A program made the translations under genes and the position numbers. Under the pieces are notes generated by a model. It made no database searches, was not told where the DNA came from, and saw nothing but the letters and a program-made list of their open reading frames with translations. Below are positions 34,346 to 42,185 of a stretch of DNA of 64,000 nucleotides, one piece after another; position 1 is the stretch's first letter, and each line of letters starts with the position of its first letter. The DNA is taken from positions 83,542-147,541 of the forward strand of contig CAYPXR010000021.1 of the NCBI GenBank assembly GCA_964414585.1. Reading direction: 5' to 3'. The stretch comes from DATEMU01 sp964414585 (GTDB taxonomy: Bacteria > Planctomycetota > Phycisphaerae > UBA1845 > UTPLA1).

Positions 34346-35445
34346 GGCCCCACCGGGAGTGCGATGCCGGGCTTTCGCAGCGGCAGCAACTCGTGTACTT
34401 TTTCAAGGACCATTTCCGGCTCCAACAGCTTCATGCAGTGGTGATGCTTTAGTGGACACACCCGCTCCATGCAAGGTTGGCAATCGAGATCGAGCATCGC
34501 GATTCGTTCCCGCGCATAACGAGTATCCGTCCAGGCGGGGTCGCTGGACCCGAAGATGGTAACGACCGGCACGCCGAAGGCCGCCGCGAAATGGCGCGGA
34601 CCGGTGTCGTTGGTGATGAGGAGCCGGCATCGACGAACCAGGGCTTTGAGCGGTCCAAGACCCAGCGGCGGATCGACGAAAATTTCGATCGGCCGTCGAG
34701 CCGCCGAAGCGAGGCGGTCGGCGATCTCACGCTCCTTGGGTGAAAGCGAAGCGACCACTCGAGCATCGTAGCGGTCGGTGAGCTCGTCCGCGAGCGCGGC
34801 GTATTTTTCAGCGGGCCAGCACTTCGCAGAGCCGTAATTGGCTCCGGGGTTGAGAACGATGAGCGGACGATCCGACCGGGTATTTCCAAGTCGTTCGTCG
34901 ATGGCAGCTTCGTCAGCGGGCGAAGTGGCCAGGATGAGCCGGTCGTCCACATCGTCGCAGCCGAGTGATTGGGCCAGTTGGTTGTAATAGTCCAATGCCG
35001 GGACGGGAACATACTCGCCATTCGATTTTTCCGGCTCCAATCGGTCGGTAAGCAGCCACGAGCGGCCATCCCGGGCAAATCCGACCCGGCGCGGGATACC
35101 CGAAAGAAAGACGACCATGGCGCTCCGGAAGGAGTTTGTCAGGAGCACGGCCAAATCGAACCGTTCCCGGCGGAGCTGTCCGATCAGCGCGACCGTGGAA
35201 TGGGGCATTCCCGGGGCGGAATCGGCTTGCGGCCAGTGAATCACCTCGTCGGCGATATTCGAATCCAGGAGGACGGGATCGACGTATCGACGTTGCAGCA
35301 GAGTGATCTTGGCGGAATGGAATCGGCGTCGGATGGCGGCCAGGGCGGCCGTCGCCATCACCACGTCGCCGACCCAGTTTGGAACGGTGACCAGGATACG
35401 CCGGGGCGGACTTTGCTCGACAAGAACCGCGGACGAATTGCGCAC
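34342..35445 (-). CDS. waaF: ADP-heptose:LPS heptosyltransferase (family 9 glycosyltransferase)
   Basis: 367 residues. VTVPNWVGDVVMATAALAAI is the WaaF/WaaC N-terminus; LNPGANYGSAKCWPAEKYA the ADP-heptose site; ITNDTGPRHFAAAFG and TIFGSSDPAWT the C-terminal signature; and a CQPCMERVCPLKHHHCMK cluster is typical of heptosyltransferase II. It adds a heptose to the inner core. The GTG start at 35445 has no ribosome site but falls where transcription should begin from the promoter just upstream. First gene of a six-gene operon. Confidence 0.9.
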   Translation of the reverse strand: MRNSSAVLVEQSPPRRILVTVPNWVGDVVMATAALAAIRRRFHSAKITLLQRRYVDPVLLDSNIADEVIHWPQADSAPGMPHSTVALIGQLRRERFDLAVLLTNSFRSAMVVFLSGIPRRVGFARDGRSWLLTDRLEPEKSNGEYVPVPALDYYNQLAQSLGCDDVDDRLILATSPADEAAIDERLGNTRSDRPLIVLNPGANYGSAKCWPAEKYAALADELTDRYDARVVASLSPKEREIADRLASAARRPIEIFVDPPLGLGPLKALVRRCRLLITNDTGPRHFAAAFGVPVVTIFGSSDPAWTDTRYARERIAMLDLDCQPCMERVCPLKHHHCMKLLEPEMVLEKVHELLPLRKPGIALPVGP

Positions 35446-35451
35446 AAGTGT

Positions 35452-35480
35452 AGTCTAAGGCGGATGTTGCGTTTAGACAA
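35452..35480 (-). promoter_or_regulatory. Sigma-70-like promoter of the LPS-core operon
   Basis: Minus strand: TTGTCT (35480-35475), 17-bp spacer, TAGACT (35457-35452). The expected start site is at or next to the GTG initiation codon (35445), implying a leaderless waaF message. Confidence 0.5.
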
Positions 35481-35622
35481 GTCCGCCGGGCGCTGCGCGC
35501 ATTTCACCACCTGGCGTCTGGACATTGTGGATCGAAGTCCATAGATTACGAATCTTTGGCCTCGCGTCCTGATTCCCAGGCCCGAAAGCTGAAATTCGAC
35601 GCGAACGAGGAGTAGCGAAACT

Positions 35623-36396
35623 ATGGGTTTGATGTCGGGCAAGAAGGGCGTCGTTCTGGGGGTAGCCAACGACCACAGTTTGGCGTGGTACATCGCCGAG
35701 CAACTGCACAAGGAAGGGGCGGAGATCGCGTTCAACCATCTGCCGGGCGAGAAGATGGAGCGGCGCGTGCGGAAGCTGGCGGAGCCCATTGGGGCGAAGC
35801 TGATCCTTCCCTGCGACGTCAGCAAGGATGAAGACGTCGAGCAATTCTTTGGAAAGGTGAAAGAGACCTACGACCAAATCGACTTTCTCGTGCACGCCAT
35901 CGCGTTTGCCAATCGCGACTGTCTAACCAACCGATTCTGGGAGACGCGGCGGGAAGACTTCAAGCAGGCGATGGACATCAGCGTCTATTCGCTGATCTCC
36001 GCCTGCCAAAAAGCGTTTTACATGATGCGAGAGGGCGGGTCGGTCTTGACTTTGTCCTATCTGGGCTCGGTGCGATTCGTGCCCGGATACAACGTCATGG
36101 GCGTTTGCAAGGCGGCGCTGGAGAGCGCGGTTCGATATCTGGCGGCGGACATGGGCGACCTTCGCCGGGTCCGCGTGAATGCCTTGTCCGCCGGACCTTG
36201 CCGAACGCTCAGCTCGGCCGGCATCGGCGGGTTCGAGAAGATTTTGGAACACTACCCGACCAAGACTCCGCTCCGCCGGAATATCGAGTCCGACGAAGTC
36301 GGCAAGGCCGGGCTCTATCTGTGCAGCGACCTGTCCAGCGGCGTGACCGGCGAGATTCACTACGTCGACGCCGGATACAACATGGTCGGCTGGTAA
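35623..36396 (+). CDS. fabI: Enoyl-[acyl-carrier-protein] reductase (FabI)
   Basis: 257 residues, the usual size. GVANDHSLAWYIAEQL is the NAD-binding motif; LSYLGSVRFVPGYNVMGVCK holds the two Tyr and the Lys of the Y-x6-K catalytic set; ALSAGPCRTL matches the substrate-loop region. It reduces enoyl-ACP in the last step of fatty-acid elongation and is the triclosan-target family. ATG 35623 has GAGGAG 10 nt upstream. Divergent from the LPS operon. Confidence 0.95.
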   Translation: MGLMSGKKGVVLGVANDHSLAWYIAEQLHKEGAEIAFNHLPGEKMERRVRKLAEPIGAKLILPCDVSKDEDVEQFFGKVKETYDQIDFLVHAIAFANRDCLTNRFWETRREDFKQAMDISVYSLISACQKAFYMMREGGSVLTLSYLGSVRFVPGYNVMGVCKAALESAVRYLAADMGDLRRVRVNALSAGPCRTLSSAGIGGFEKILEHYPTKTPLRRNIESDEVGKAGLYLCSDLSSGVTGEIHYVDAGYNMVGW

Positions 36397-36463
36397 ATCC
36401 GGCTTTGGGTGTTCGCTTCGCTGAAAGGTAGAGTTCCTTACATTTCTTTGGAATGGCGAATTG

Positions 36464-37126
36464 ATGCGGCCAAAAGGCTCGCGGAAGTACGATCTCCCGA
36501 CTGGTGTCGAGGCGGAGACACAGCCGGGATCGCGTGGCTTGGTTCTGCGCAATCTGCGGGGAATCCGGCGTAAGCGAGAGATCGATCGCATCGAATACGG
36601 GTTGCTTCTGCGGGTGCAAGAGCAGTACGTACATCGAATCAATAACGACACGCGTTTTTCGACTGCCTTGATTTGCGAGATGCATCGTGCATGGCTTGGC
36701 GACCTCTATCCCTGGGCCGGCAGTTTTCGAAGCGTGGACCTTTCCAAGAGCGGATTTCGTTGGCCGCCGGCTCGACTTGTGGAACGAAACATGGCCCATT
36801 TTGAGAAGAGGACACTCGCGGTACATACACCGTGCCGGTCCGGCCCTTTGGAGATGGTGGCTCGACGAATCGCCGTGGTCCATGCCGAGTTCCTGCTGAT
36901 TCATCCTTTTCGGGATGGCAATGGAAGGATGGCGCGTTGGCTGTCAGGCTTAATGGCCCTACAAGCAGACTTCCCGACCCCGGAGTTTCAATTCGAGGGC
37001 CGAGGGAGCAGGAAGCGTCGGACCGATTATCTATGTGCCGTCCAGGAAGGGTATCTGGAAAATTACGATTTACTCGCGGATTTCTTTCGTATTGCAATCG
37101 ATCGCCGCTTGCGACGGCCGGTATGA
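36464..37126 (+). CDS. Fic-domain protein (AMP-transferase-type)
   Basis: 220 residues from ATG 36464. The active-site motif HPFRDGNGRMAR (His, Phe, Asp/Gly/Asn and two Arg) is complete, and MHRAWLGDLYPWAGSFR is the usual entry helix. Fic enzymes transfer AMP or other nucleotides to proteins. I see no (S/T)xxxE(G/N) inhibitory helix in the protein and no small antitoxin gene beside it, so control must come from elsewhere. Composition is similar to the neighbours. Located 67 bp after fabI on the same strand; cotranscription is possible. Confidence 0.88.
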   Translation: MRPKGSRKYDLPTGVEAETQPGSRGLVLRNLRGIRRKREIDRIEYGLLLRVQEQYVHRINNDTRFSTALICEMHRAWLGDLYPWAGSFRSVDLSKSGFRWPPARLVERNMAHFEKRTLAVHTPCRSGPLEMVARRIAVVHAEFLLIHPFRDGNGRMARWLSGLMALQADFPTPEFQFEGRGSRKRRTDYLCAVQEGYLENYDLLADFFRIAIDRRLRRPV

Positions 37127-37334
37127 TTTTTTTTCCCGGGAAGTCCGCGAGCGCCTTCAAAGATTGACGAATTCCGGGCGTCGGATTCGAACATCTCGTC
37201 TCGGCGGCGACGGTTTCGAATATGGCGATTTGTTTTGACCAGTGACCCCATCGTGGTCTCTCCGGAACAGTCGGATTTTCTCACAGGCCCAACTCTCTAT
37301 TTTAGTGTCGAAGTCGCTCGCCGGAAAGATTCAA

Positions 37335-38570
37335 TCATTTTTTGTTGTAAATGTATTCCATCGCCGCACAGGTAACGCAGTTTTCCGCTTCCGCGGTCAC
37401 GGCCTGGTGATAGCCAAGGAGCCTCGGTTGAGCTCGGCCGGCGAGGGCCGTCCCGAGGGCGTAGAGACAACCGACGCTGCAAATGTGTGATTCGTTGGAG
37501 GTCTTTGCGACCGCCTGGCGAAACGGCTCGGGCAGTCCGCCGGCCAATTCCGCAAGCAATCGACGATCTGAATTCTCCACGGCACGCAGGGTCGGCTCGT
37601 CCAATTCGCGCTCGTCGTGAAAAAAACGGCCGACATGGCTAAGGTCCGCGCCGGCAAGGATGCAGGTCGGCGTCGGGTCGTCGACGACCGTCTCGCCTAT
37701 GACTTTTGCAAACGACTGCAGATCGACGCCTCGACCGTCCGACGGGGCCGTGCCGGTCACACCGCAAGGGTCCGGACAAAGGATGGGGACGATCGAAAAG
37801 TCCCGGTCCGACAGCAGGTGCCTGAGCAGGATCACTTGAAGCTCGACGGAATGCTCGCGAACGTGATCGTATTCGTGTTCGCACAGGTCCGCACCGCACT
37901 TCTTTGATAACACATCGATGAACTCGCCGTCATTCGGAACGATGCCGAAGGGCGTTTCAAAGTCCTTTCGGGTGCCGACGACGGCGGAGGAGCGGCCGAA
38001 GTGGTTGGTGCCAAGGATGACGAAACGCACGGCGTCGGTGCGATGGGCGAGGTCGCGATACGCGGCGGCGTAACAGGGCGCGCCGCGAGAGTAATCCAGA
38101 TGAGGAGCGACCAAGCCTGCCAGCCGACCCAAAGTCGGAGCGTCGCCGGACTGCTCGTGATCGTTTAGGATCGTATCAAGATAGAAGCCGAGTTCGTCCG
38201 CCGGGGCGCCAAAGGAATCAGGATCGCGCAGGCTGCGGTGGGGCGCGTCTCGGTAGGCCCTTACGAGTTCGGCCAAATGAGCCTCGAATCGTTCACTTTC
38301 GAGGAAAAGGGCGTCGTCGAGTTGAAGGAGCAGTTGTTCCAGCTCGTCAGAGTAGAGCATCCGGCCGGCCCGGCGCATGAACTCGGCCTGGATCTCGCCG
38401 CGGCTTCGGCGACCGGTCATCTGGGAGAGGATGACGAGCAGCGGTTCGGATACGGTGATCATGTTCTGGGCGATGCCGGAGGGATCGAAGAGATCGAGAG
38501 CACCCCGGTGCGACGCAGACGGTCGCGCTTCCAGGTGGCGAAGCTTTGGATAGTCCGGGTCGTTCGGCAT
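37335..38570 (-). CDS. MEMO1-family (AmmeMemoRadiSam system B-like) protein
   Basis: 411 residues from ATG 38570. The C-terminal ~270 residues form a Memo domain: GLVAPHLDYSRGAPCYAAAY, ILGTNHFGRSS, HEYDHVREHSVELQV and AGADLSHVG supply the conserved His, Asp and Cys-like positions. The N-terminal ~130 residues (DPSGIAQNMITVSEPLLVIL) form a separate helical domain. A much longer open frame extends upstream through the PTS gene; it lacks coding character and is rejected. Biological role unknown in bacteria: Memo proteins often travel with AMMECR1 and a radical SAM gene, neither of which is seen here. Confidence 0.8.
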   Translation of the reverse strand: MPNDPDYPKLRHLEARPSASHRGALDLFDPSGIAQNMITVSEPLLVILSQMTGRRSRGEIQAEFMRRAGRMLYSDELEQLLLQLDDALFLESERFEAHLAELVRAYRDAPHRSLRDPDSFGAPADELGFYLDTILNDHEQSGDAPTLGRLAGLVAPHLDYSRGAPCYAAAYRDLAHRTDAVRFVILGTNHFGRSSAVVGTRKDFETPFGIVPNDGEFIDVLSKKCGADLCEHEYDHVREHSVELQVILLRHLLSDRDFSIVPILCPDPCGVTGTAPSDGRGVDLQSFAKVIGETVVDDPTPTCILAGADLSHVGRFFHDERELDEPTLRAVENSDRRLLAELAGGLPEPFRQAVAKTSNESHICSVGCLYALGTALAGRAQPRLLGYHQAVTAEAENCVTCAAMEYIYNKK

Positions 38571-38602
38571 TAAACGGCGGTCGGCGAGGGCGGTGCGAAG
38601 AC

Positions 38603-39217
38603 TTACGGTTCGGTTTCGCTGGCGGCGATGAGAGCGTAGAGTTCCTCGGCGCTTTTCGCCGCCAGAATCCTGGAGAGCATGGAACCGTTGGTGACCAGTC
38701 GGCTGAGCCGCGCCAGCGTCTGAATGTGCAGGCTCGTTGCAGTCGTGGGGCTGGCCAACAGGGCGATGAGTTCGACCGGTTGACCGTCGATCGCGCCGAA
38801 GGGAATCGGGGATTTCGTGCGGCCCAGGGCGACGACGAGCTTTCCGACGGTGTCGGTCTTGGCATGGGGGATGGCGAAGCCGCGGCCGACGCCGGTGGAG
38901 CGTTGGGCCTCGCGATCCAGAACGGCCTTCAAGAGGCCGTCGCGAGCCGATGAACCGGCTCCCGGCGCGCCGCCGAGGGAAAAATGCTCGGCGACGAGGT
39001 CGACGAGTTCGGTGATGGCGCCAAACTTGTCGGTCGAGTCCAACGGGACTTTGACGAGCGTCGGCGGCAGGTATTCTGTCAGCTTCATGCGATTTGCCCC
39101 TGTCCGGCCAGGCGATCCTCCATCGTCGCCGAGGCGAACGAAAAGAACAAGGGCGCGAGGCGGAATTTCCGTCAGGGAATCCGACGATGGGACGTTGTGA
39201 CGATCCCCACGATTCAT
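38603..39217 (-). CDS. PTS fructose/nitrogen-type EIIA domain protein
   Basis: 204 residues from ATG 39217, or 161 from ATG 39088. The EIIA-2 core begins at MKLTEYLPPTLVKVPL and carries the phospho-accepting His in GRGFAIPHAKTD; LGRTKSPIPFGAIDGQPV and LARLSRLVTNG complete the fold. It could receive phosphate from EI/HPr and act as a regulator of the PtsN kind. The ATG at 39217 has a very strong site (GGAGGAG 5 nt upstream), while 39088 has only AGGGGC; the upstream start gives a 43-residue N-terminal extension rich in Arg and Gly. The strong site lies between two arms of an inverted repeat. The Memo gene follows 32 bp later. Confidence 0.82.
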   Translation of the reverse strand: MNRGDRHNVPSSDSLTEIPPRALVLFVRLGDDGGSPGRTGANRMKLTEYLPPTLVKVPLDSTDKFGAITELVDLVAEHFSLGGAPGAGSSARDGLLKAVLDREAQRSTGVGRGFAIPHAKTDTVGKLVVALGRTKSPIPFGAIDGQPVELIALLASPTTATSLHIQTLARLSRLVTNGSMLSRILAAKSAEELYALIAASETEP

Positions 39218-39275
39218 AATTACTCCTCCTCGGGGTCTCATACCCCAATTCGGCGCGTCCACGAATCGTGGGGAT
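39203..39275 (-). promoter_or_regulatory. 13-bp inverted repeat across the start of the EIIA gene
   Basis: Arms 39203-39215 and 39263-39275 are exact reverse complements (13 bp) with a 47-nt spacer. The first arm covers the codons right after ATG 39217; the spacer holds the GGAGGAG ribosome site and a second small hairpin (GGGGT with ACCCC). In RNA the arms could pair and occlude the start codon. A transcription-factor operator pair or a chance palindrome are alternatives. Confidence 0.5.
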
Positions 39276-39475
39276 GGTCAATTGGAGCATTTCGGGGCAT
39301 TGGCCGGCGGGTTTGACTAGGATATGTCGCGTATCTCTTGTGAACCCGAACAGGACGCTAATCGTTCCGTGATCGGGGGGACCGGATGGGGACGCCGTCA
39401 TCCCGTGAGAGGGTGGCGATGATGCCTGATCGAAGACATGCGCACCGACGTATCCATCACTTGGGGGAATCTGTC

Positions 39476-39781
39476 ATGAAAAATCTGCGAGGAATGATCC
39501 CGCTGTTTGCCATCCTGGCGCTCTTGCTCGCTTCCGGTTGCAAGACCGTCGGTCAAGCCTTGCTCAGCGCGTTTGAAACGTCGATCGGCGGATCGACTCA
39601 AACGACCAGCAACCTGTCCGACGAAGAGGGGGAGAATTCGATCAAGAAAGCCCTGGGGCAGGCCGTCGCACAACTGATTATTACGGCCACGAACCAGGCC
39701 TCGCAGCAAACCATCAACGCCATTGTGTCGGGATTGCAACAATTGGTTCAGCAAAACACCTCCAGCACGACCCAGCCCTGA
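39476..39781 (+). CDS. Small lipoprotein of unknown function
   Basis: 101 residues from ATG 39476 (GGGGGAATC upstream). A lipobox LLASGC near residue 22 predicts lipidation and the mature protein is about 80 residues. It is Gln/Thr/Ser-rich and amphipathic (IKKALGQAVAQLIITATNQA), with no known domain. It diverges from the EIIA gene and has no same-strand neighbour close by. Confidence 0.6.
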   Translation: MKNLRGMIPLFAILALLLASGCKTVGQALLSAFETSIGGSTQTTSNLSDEEGENSIKKALGQAVAQLIITATNQASQQTINAIVSGLQQLVQQNTSSTTQP

Positions 39782-39996
39782 CGGGGAAGACCAGGGGGAC
39801 GCTTCCGGCCATGCCCGATCGGCGGCCGGGGCTCGACGTGGTCCTGCCGTTAAAGCATTTTTCAAACGACCGACGCATCGGAATTTGCCGGGCGGCGAAC
39901 CTTCCGGAGAGCCGAAGCTCGTGAGGAGCTCCGCCCTCCCGGTGCGTCGACCATCCCGAACTTTGAGGCGGAATGGGGCGCCGGCAACCGATTCGA

Positions 39997-41958
39997 TCAC
40001 GGGAGGATCTTGTCGACGAAGGGCTGGACGTCGAGACCGTTGGGTCCGTACAGATTGTCCATGTCGGCGGCGCAGACGTGATGCGGGTCGGTGTCCAGTC
40101 CGAGCAGGACCGCCACGAAATCCGGGATGTCGGCGACGGTCACCTGTCGGTCGCCGGTGACATCACCCTTGAGTTCGACATTGATGGGCGTCGGGTTGCC
40201 GAGCGTGGCCATGGCGACCGGGGCGCTCTTGCCGTTGGTGACCCAGAGATCGTAGGCCTTCTGGCCACGATTGCTGGGGTTGCCGGGATTGGGGTTGTTG
40301 TCGCGGAGGAACTCCATGTATTCCTTGCTGCTGGCCTGGTAATAAAGAGTGATCTTGGCCCCGACGGCGTAGGCGGGGACGTCGAAGTAGGTGTCGTCCC
40401 AATACTGACCGTCGGCGTAGGAATAGGCGACCGGCGCGGCCTGGATGGCGGCGAAGCCGGCGTTGGTGAAGCCGCGCGGTGGGATGCGATTGTCCTTATA
40501 GATGGTGTTGGTCAGGACGAAGTGCATCGCCGGGCCGGGCGTGCGGCCGAGCATCGTCGCCAGGGCATTGTCGAGACCGCCTTCCATTTCATAGACCTTG
40601 GTATTGCCCGTATTGAGGACCGCTGTACCGGTGTCATATTCGCCGCGCTCGGCGAATGGGGTCACATTACTCAGGCAATCGAAAAATTGAACGTTGATCC
40701 AGATTCGCCGTCCTTCGGGGTATCCGCTGGGCAGCTTGTGCCCCGTCTGGTTGGTGACGCGGACGCGGAGTTGTTCGATGCCGGGGGTGTTCACGTCGGT
40801 AAGGACGGCCTCCAGATCGGCGGCGAGTTGGAGAAAGCTTTCGTTATTGGTTTTGCCGGCGGACAGAGCGCTGACTGTGGCTGCGTTGATTTCATTGGAT
40901 CCGGAAGGGCCGTACTGCTGTGCAATGGCGTCGAGTTGCCATGTGCTGGCGCCGGCAAACCGGTGGGTGGGCAGGTCGTCGCGCGGGCTCTCGACCCAGC
41001 GACATCCGAAATCGTCGGTCACCGGCATGTGGCAATGCTGGCAATCGGAAACAAAGGTCTGACCGGGTCCGCCGAATCGGCCGCCCATGTTCACGCCCAT
41101 GCCCTGGGCAAAGGTGCTCTTGAGCCATTCGCTGTAGGTCCGTTCGATCGGGACCATGTTGTACTTGTTCCCGTCAGGATGGTGCGTGCCCGTCCCGTTG
41201 AAGACGTAGCCGCTGCTCATGTTGTCGAAGTGAAAGTGAGGATTGCTCACGTCGTGGCAAGTCGCGCAGAGGTCCGCGCGGCGATGGAATGGAGATTCGA
41301 GCGAATTGTGATAGATCGCGCAATCCGCTTCCGGCGGGACGGGCGGGTCCCCGGGATTGGGAGGAAGCGGGAAGGGACCGCGCCGAACGTCCAGGGGATC
41401 CATGACATAACTTCCGTTGCCGCCGTTTCCGGGGCTGGACGGCATCCCCAGATCGGCGGATTGGACGGGCGCGTCCGCGCCGAGATCGCTGAGGATGTAG
41501 TAGTCCTCCTCAGGAGCCATGCCGTCGAGGTTGAAGGGATCGACGAGGCGGTGACAGAAGTTGCAGGTGATGCCGTCGCGGTCCTGGGCGGTGATCGCCG
41601 AACCGCTGGTGGGAGTGGAGCGGCCTTCGAGCCAGGCCTTGGGTGCGTGGCATCGGATGCACATATCTCCCGAGCCCGGTGCGTCGGCTTCGGCGATGTC
41701 GAGACAGGCATAGAAGACCGGGTCGCGCGCGGCCTGGGACATCAGGCTTCCGGACCATTGCGGATGAATGATCGCGCCGTTGCCGTGGCATCCGACACAA
41801 CTGTTTGCCGTCACGAGATTGGTGGTGAGCCCGCCGGGCTGCGTGCCGCGCTGATAGAAATTGGCGACGTTGCTGGGCAACGGCGAGGGGAAGGCCATGG
41901 CGCTGCCGGTCGCCGTGAAAAATAATACGCCGATCAGTAACGAACGAAACTCGCGCAT
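39997..41958 (-). CDS. Secreted multihaem cytochrome c with C-terminal dockerin-like domain
   Basis: 653 residues. Signal peptide SLLIGVLFFTATGSAMA. Five CxxCH haem sites at about residues 54, 100, 132, 231 and 306 (CVGCH, CIRCH, CNFCH, CATCH, CQHCH), plus CAIYH at 213, which looks like a sixth site that lost its second Cys. A beta-rich domain spans ~370-590. The last ~55 residues (GDVTGDRQVTVADIPDFVAV to residue 650) match a dockerin-like pair of Ca-binding loops, the usual planctomycete surface-protein ending. Probably periplasmic or surface electron transfer; no reductase gene is adjacent. Confidence 0.85.
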   Translation of the reverse strand: MREFRSLLIGVLFFTATGSAMAFPSPLPSNVANFYQRGTQPGGLTTNLVTANSCVGCHGNGAIIHPQWSGSLMSQAARDPVFYACLDIAEADAPGSGDMCIRCHAPKAWLEGRSTPTSGSAITAQDRDGITCNFCHRLVDPFNLDGMAPEEDYYILSDLGADAPVQSADLGMPSSPGNGGNGSYVMDPLDVRRGPFPLPPNPGDPPVPPEADCAIYHNSLESPFHRRADLCATCHDVSNPHFHFDNMSSGYVFNGTGTHHPDGNKYNMVPIERTYSEWLKSTFAQGMGVNMGGRFGGPGQTFVSDCQHCHMPVTDDFGCRWVESPRDDLPTHRFAGASTWQLDAIAQQYGPSGSNEINAATVSALSAGKTNNESFLQLAADLEAVLTDVNTPGIEQLRVRVTNQTGHKLPSGYPEGRRIWINVQFFDCLSNVTPFAERGEYDTGTAVLNTGNTKVYEMEGGLDNALATMLGRTPGPAMHFVLTNTIYKDNRIPPRGFTNAGFAAIQAAPVAYSYADGQYWDDTYFDVPAYAVGAKITLYYQASSKEYMEFLRDNNPNPGNPSNRGQKAYDLWVTNGKSAPVAMATLGNPTPINVELKGDVTGDRQVTVADIPDFVAVLLGLDTDPHHVCAADMDNLYGPNGLDVQPFVDKILP

Positions 41959-42091
41959 GTCAAACCCCGGTGATTCTCTGGCCCCCGGTGGTATACCGGG
42001 GTATGGATCCTATTCATCGGGATGCTTGAAGCCCCTGGCGAGTTGCGAAGCCCCTCCCATCCTCACGCTTCACCGCAGCAAATCTGCGACT

Positions 42092-42100
42092 TGTTATAAT
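42092..42100 (+). promoter_or_regulatory. Extended -10 promoter element upstream of hutU
   Basis: TGT followed by TATAAT (42092-42100) forms an extended -10, about 85 bp before the start at 42186. No -35 of quality is seen, as is common for extended -10 promoters. Confidence 0.4.
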
Positions 42101-42185
42101 CCTACCCCATTGGCGGCAGCGGTTCAATATTGTTCGCGGACCGTCGCCGAGGACGCCGCATCGAAGGTCCACTAAGAGTCCCATC

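Noticed and set aside
38571..39401. Upstream extension of the Memo frame to 688 codons
   Set aside because: It runs across the PTS EIIA gene in another frame and its residues are Arg/Pro-rich noise; the Memo protein starts at 38570.
39973..41925. 650-codon open frame on the plus strand
   Set aside because: Antisense to the multihaem cytochrome, whose five CxxCH sites and signal peptide are unambiguous.
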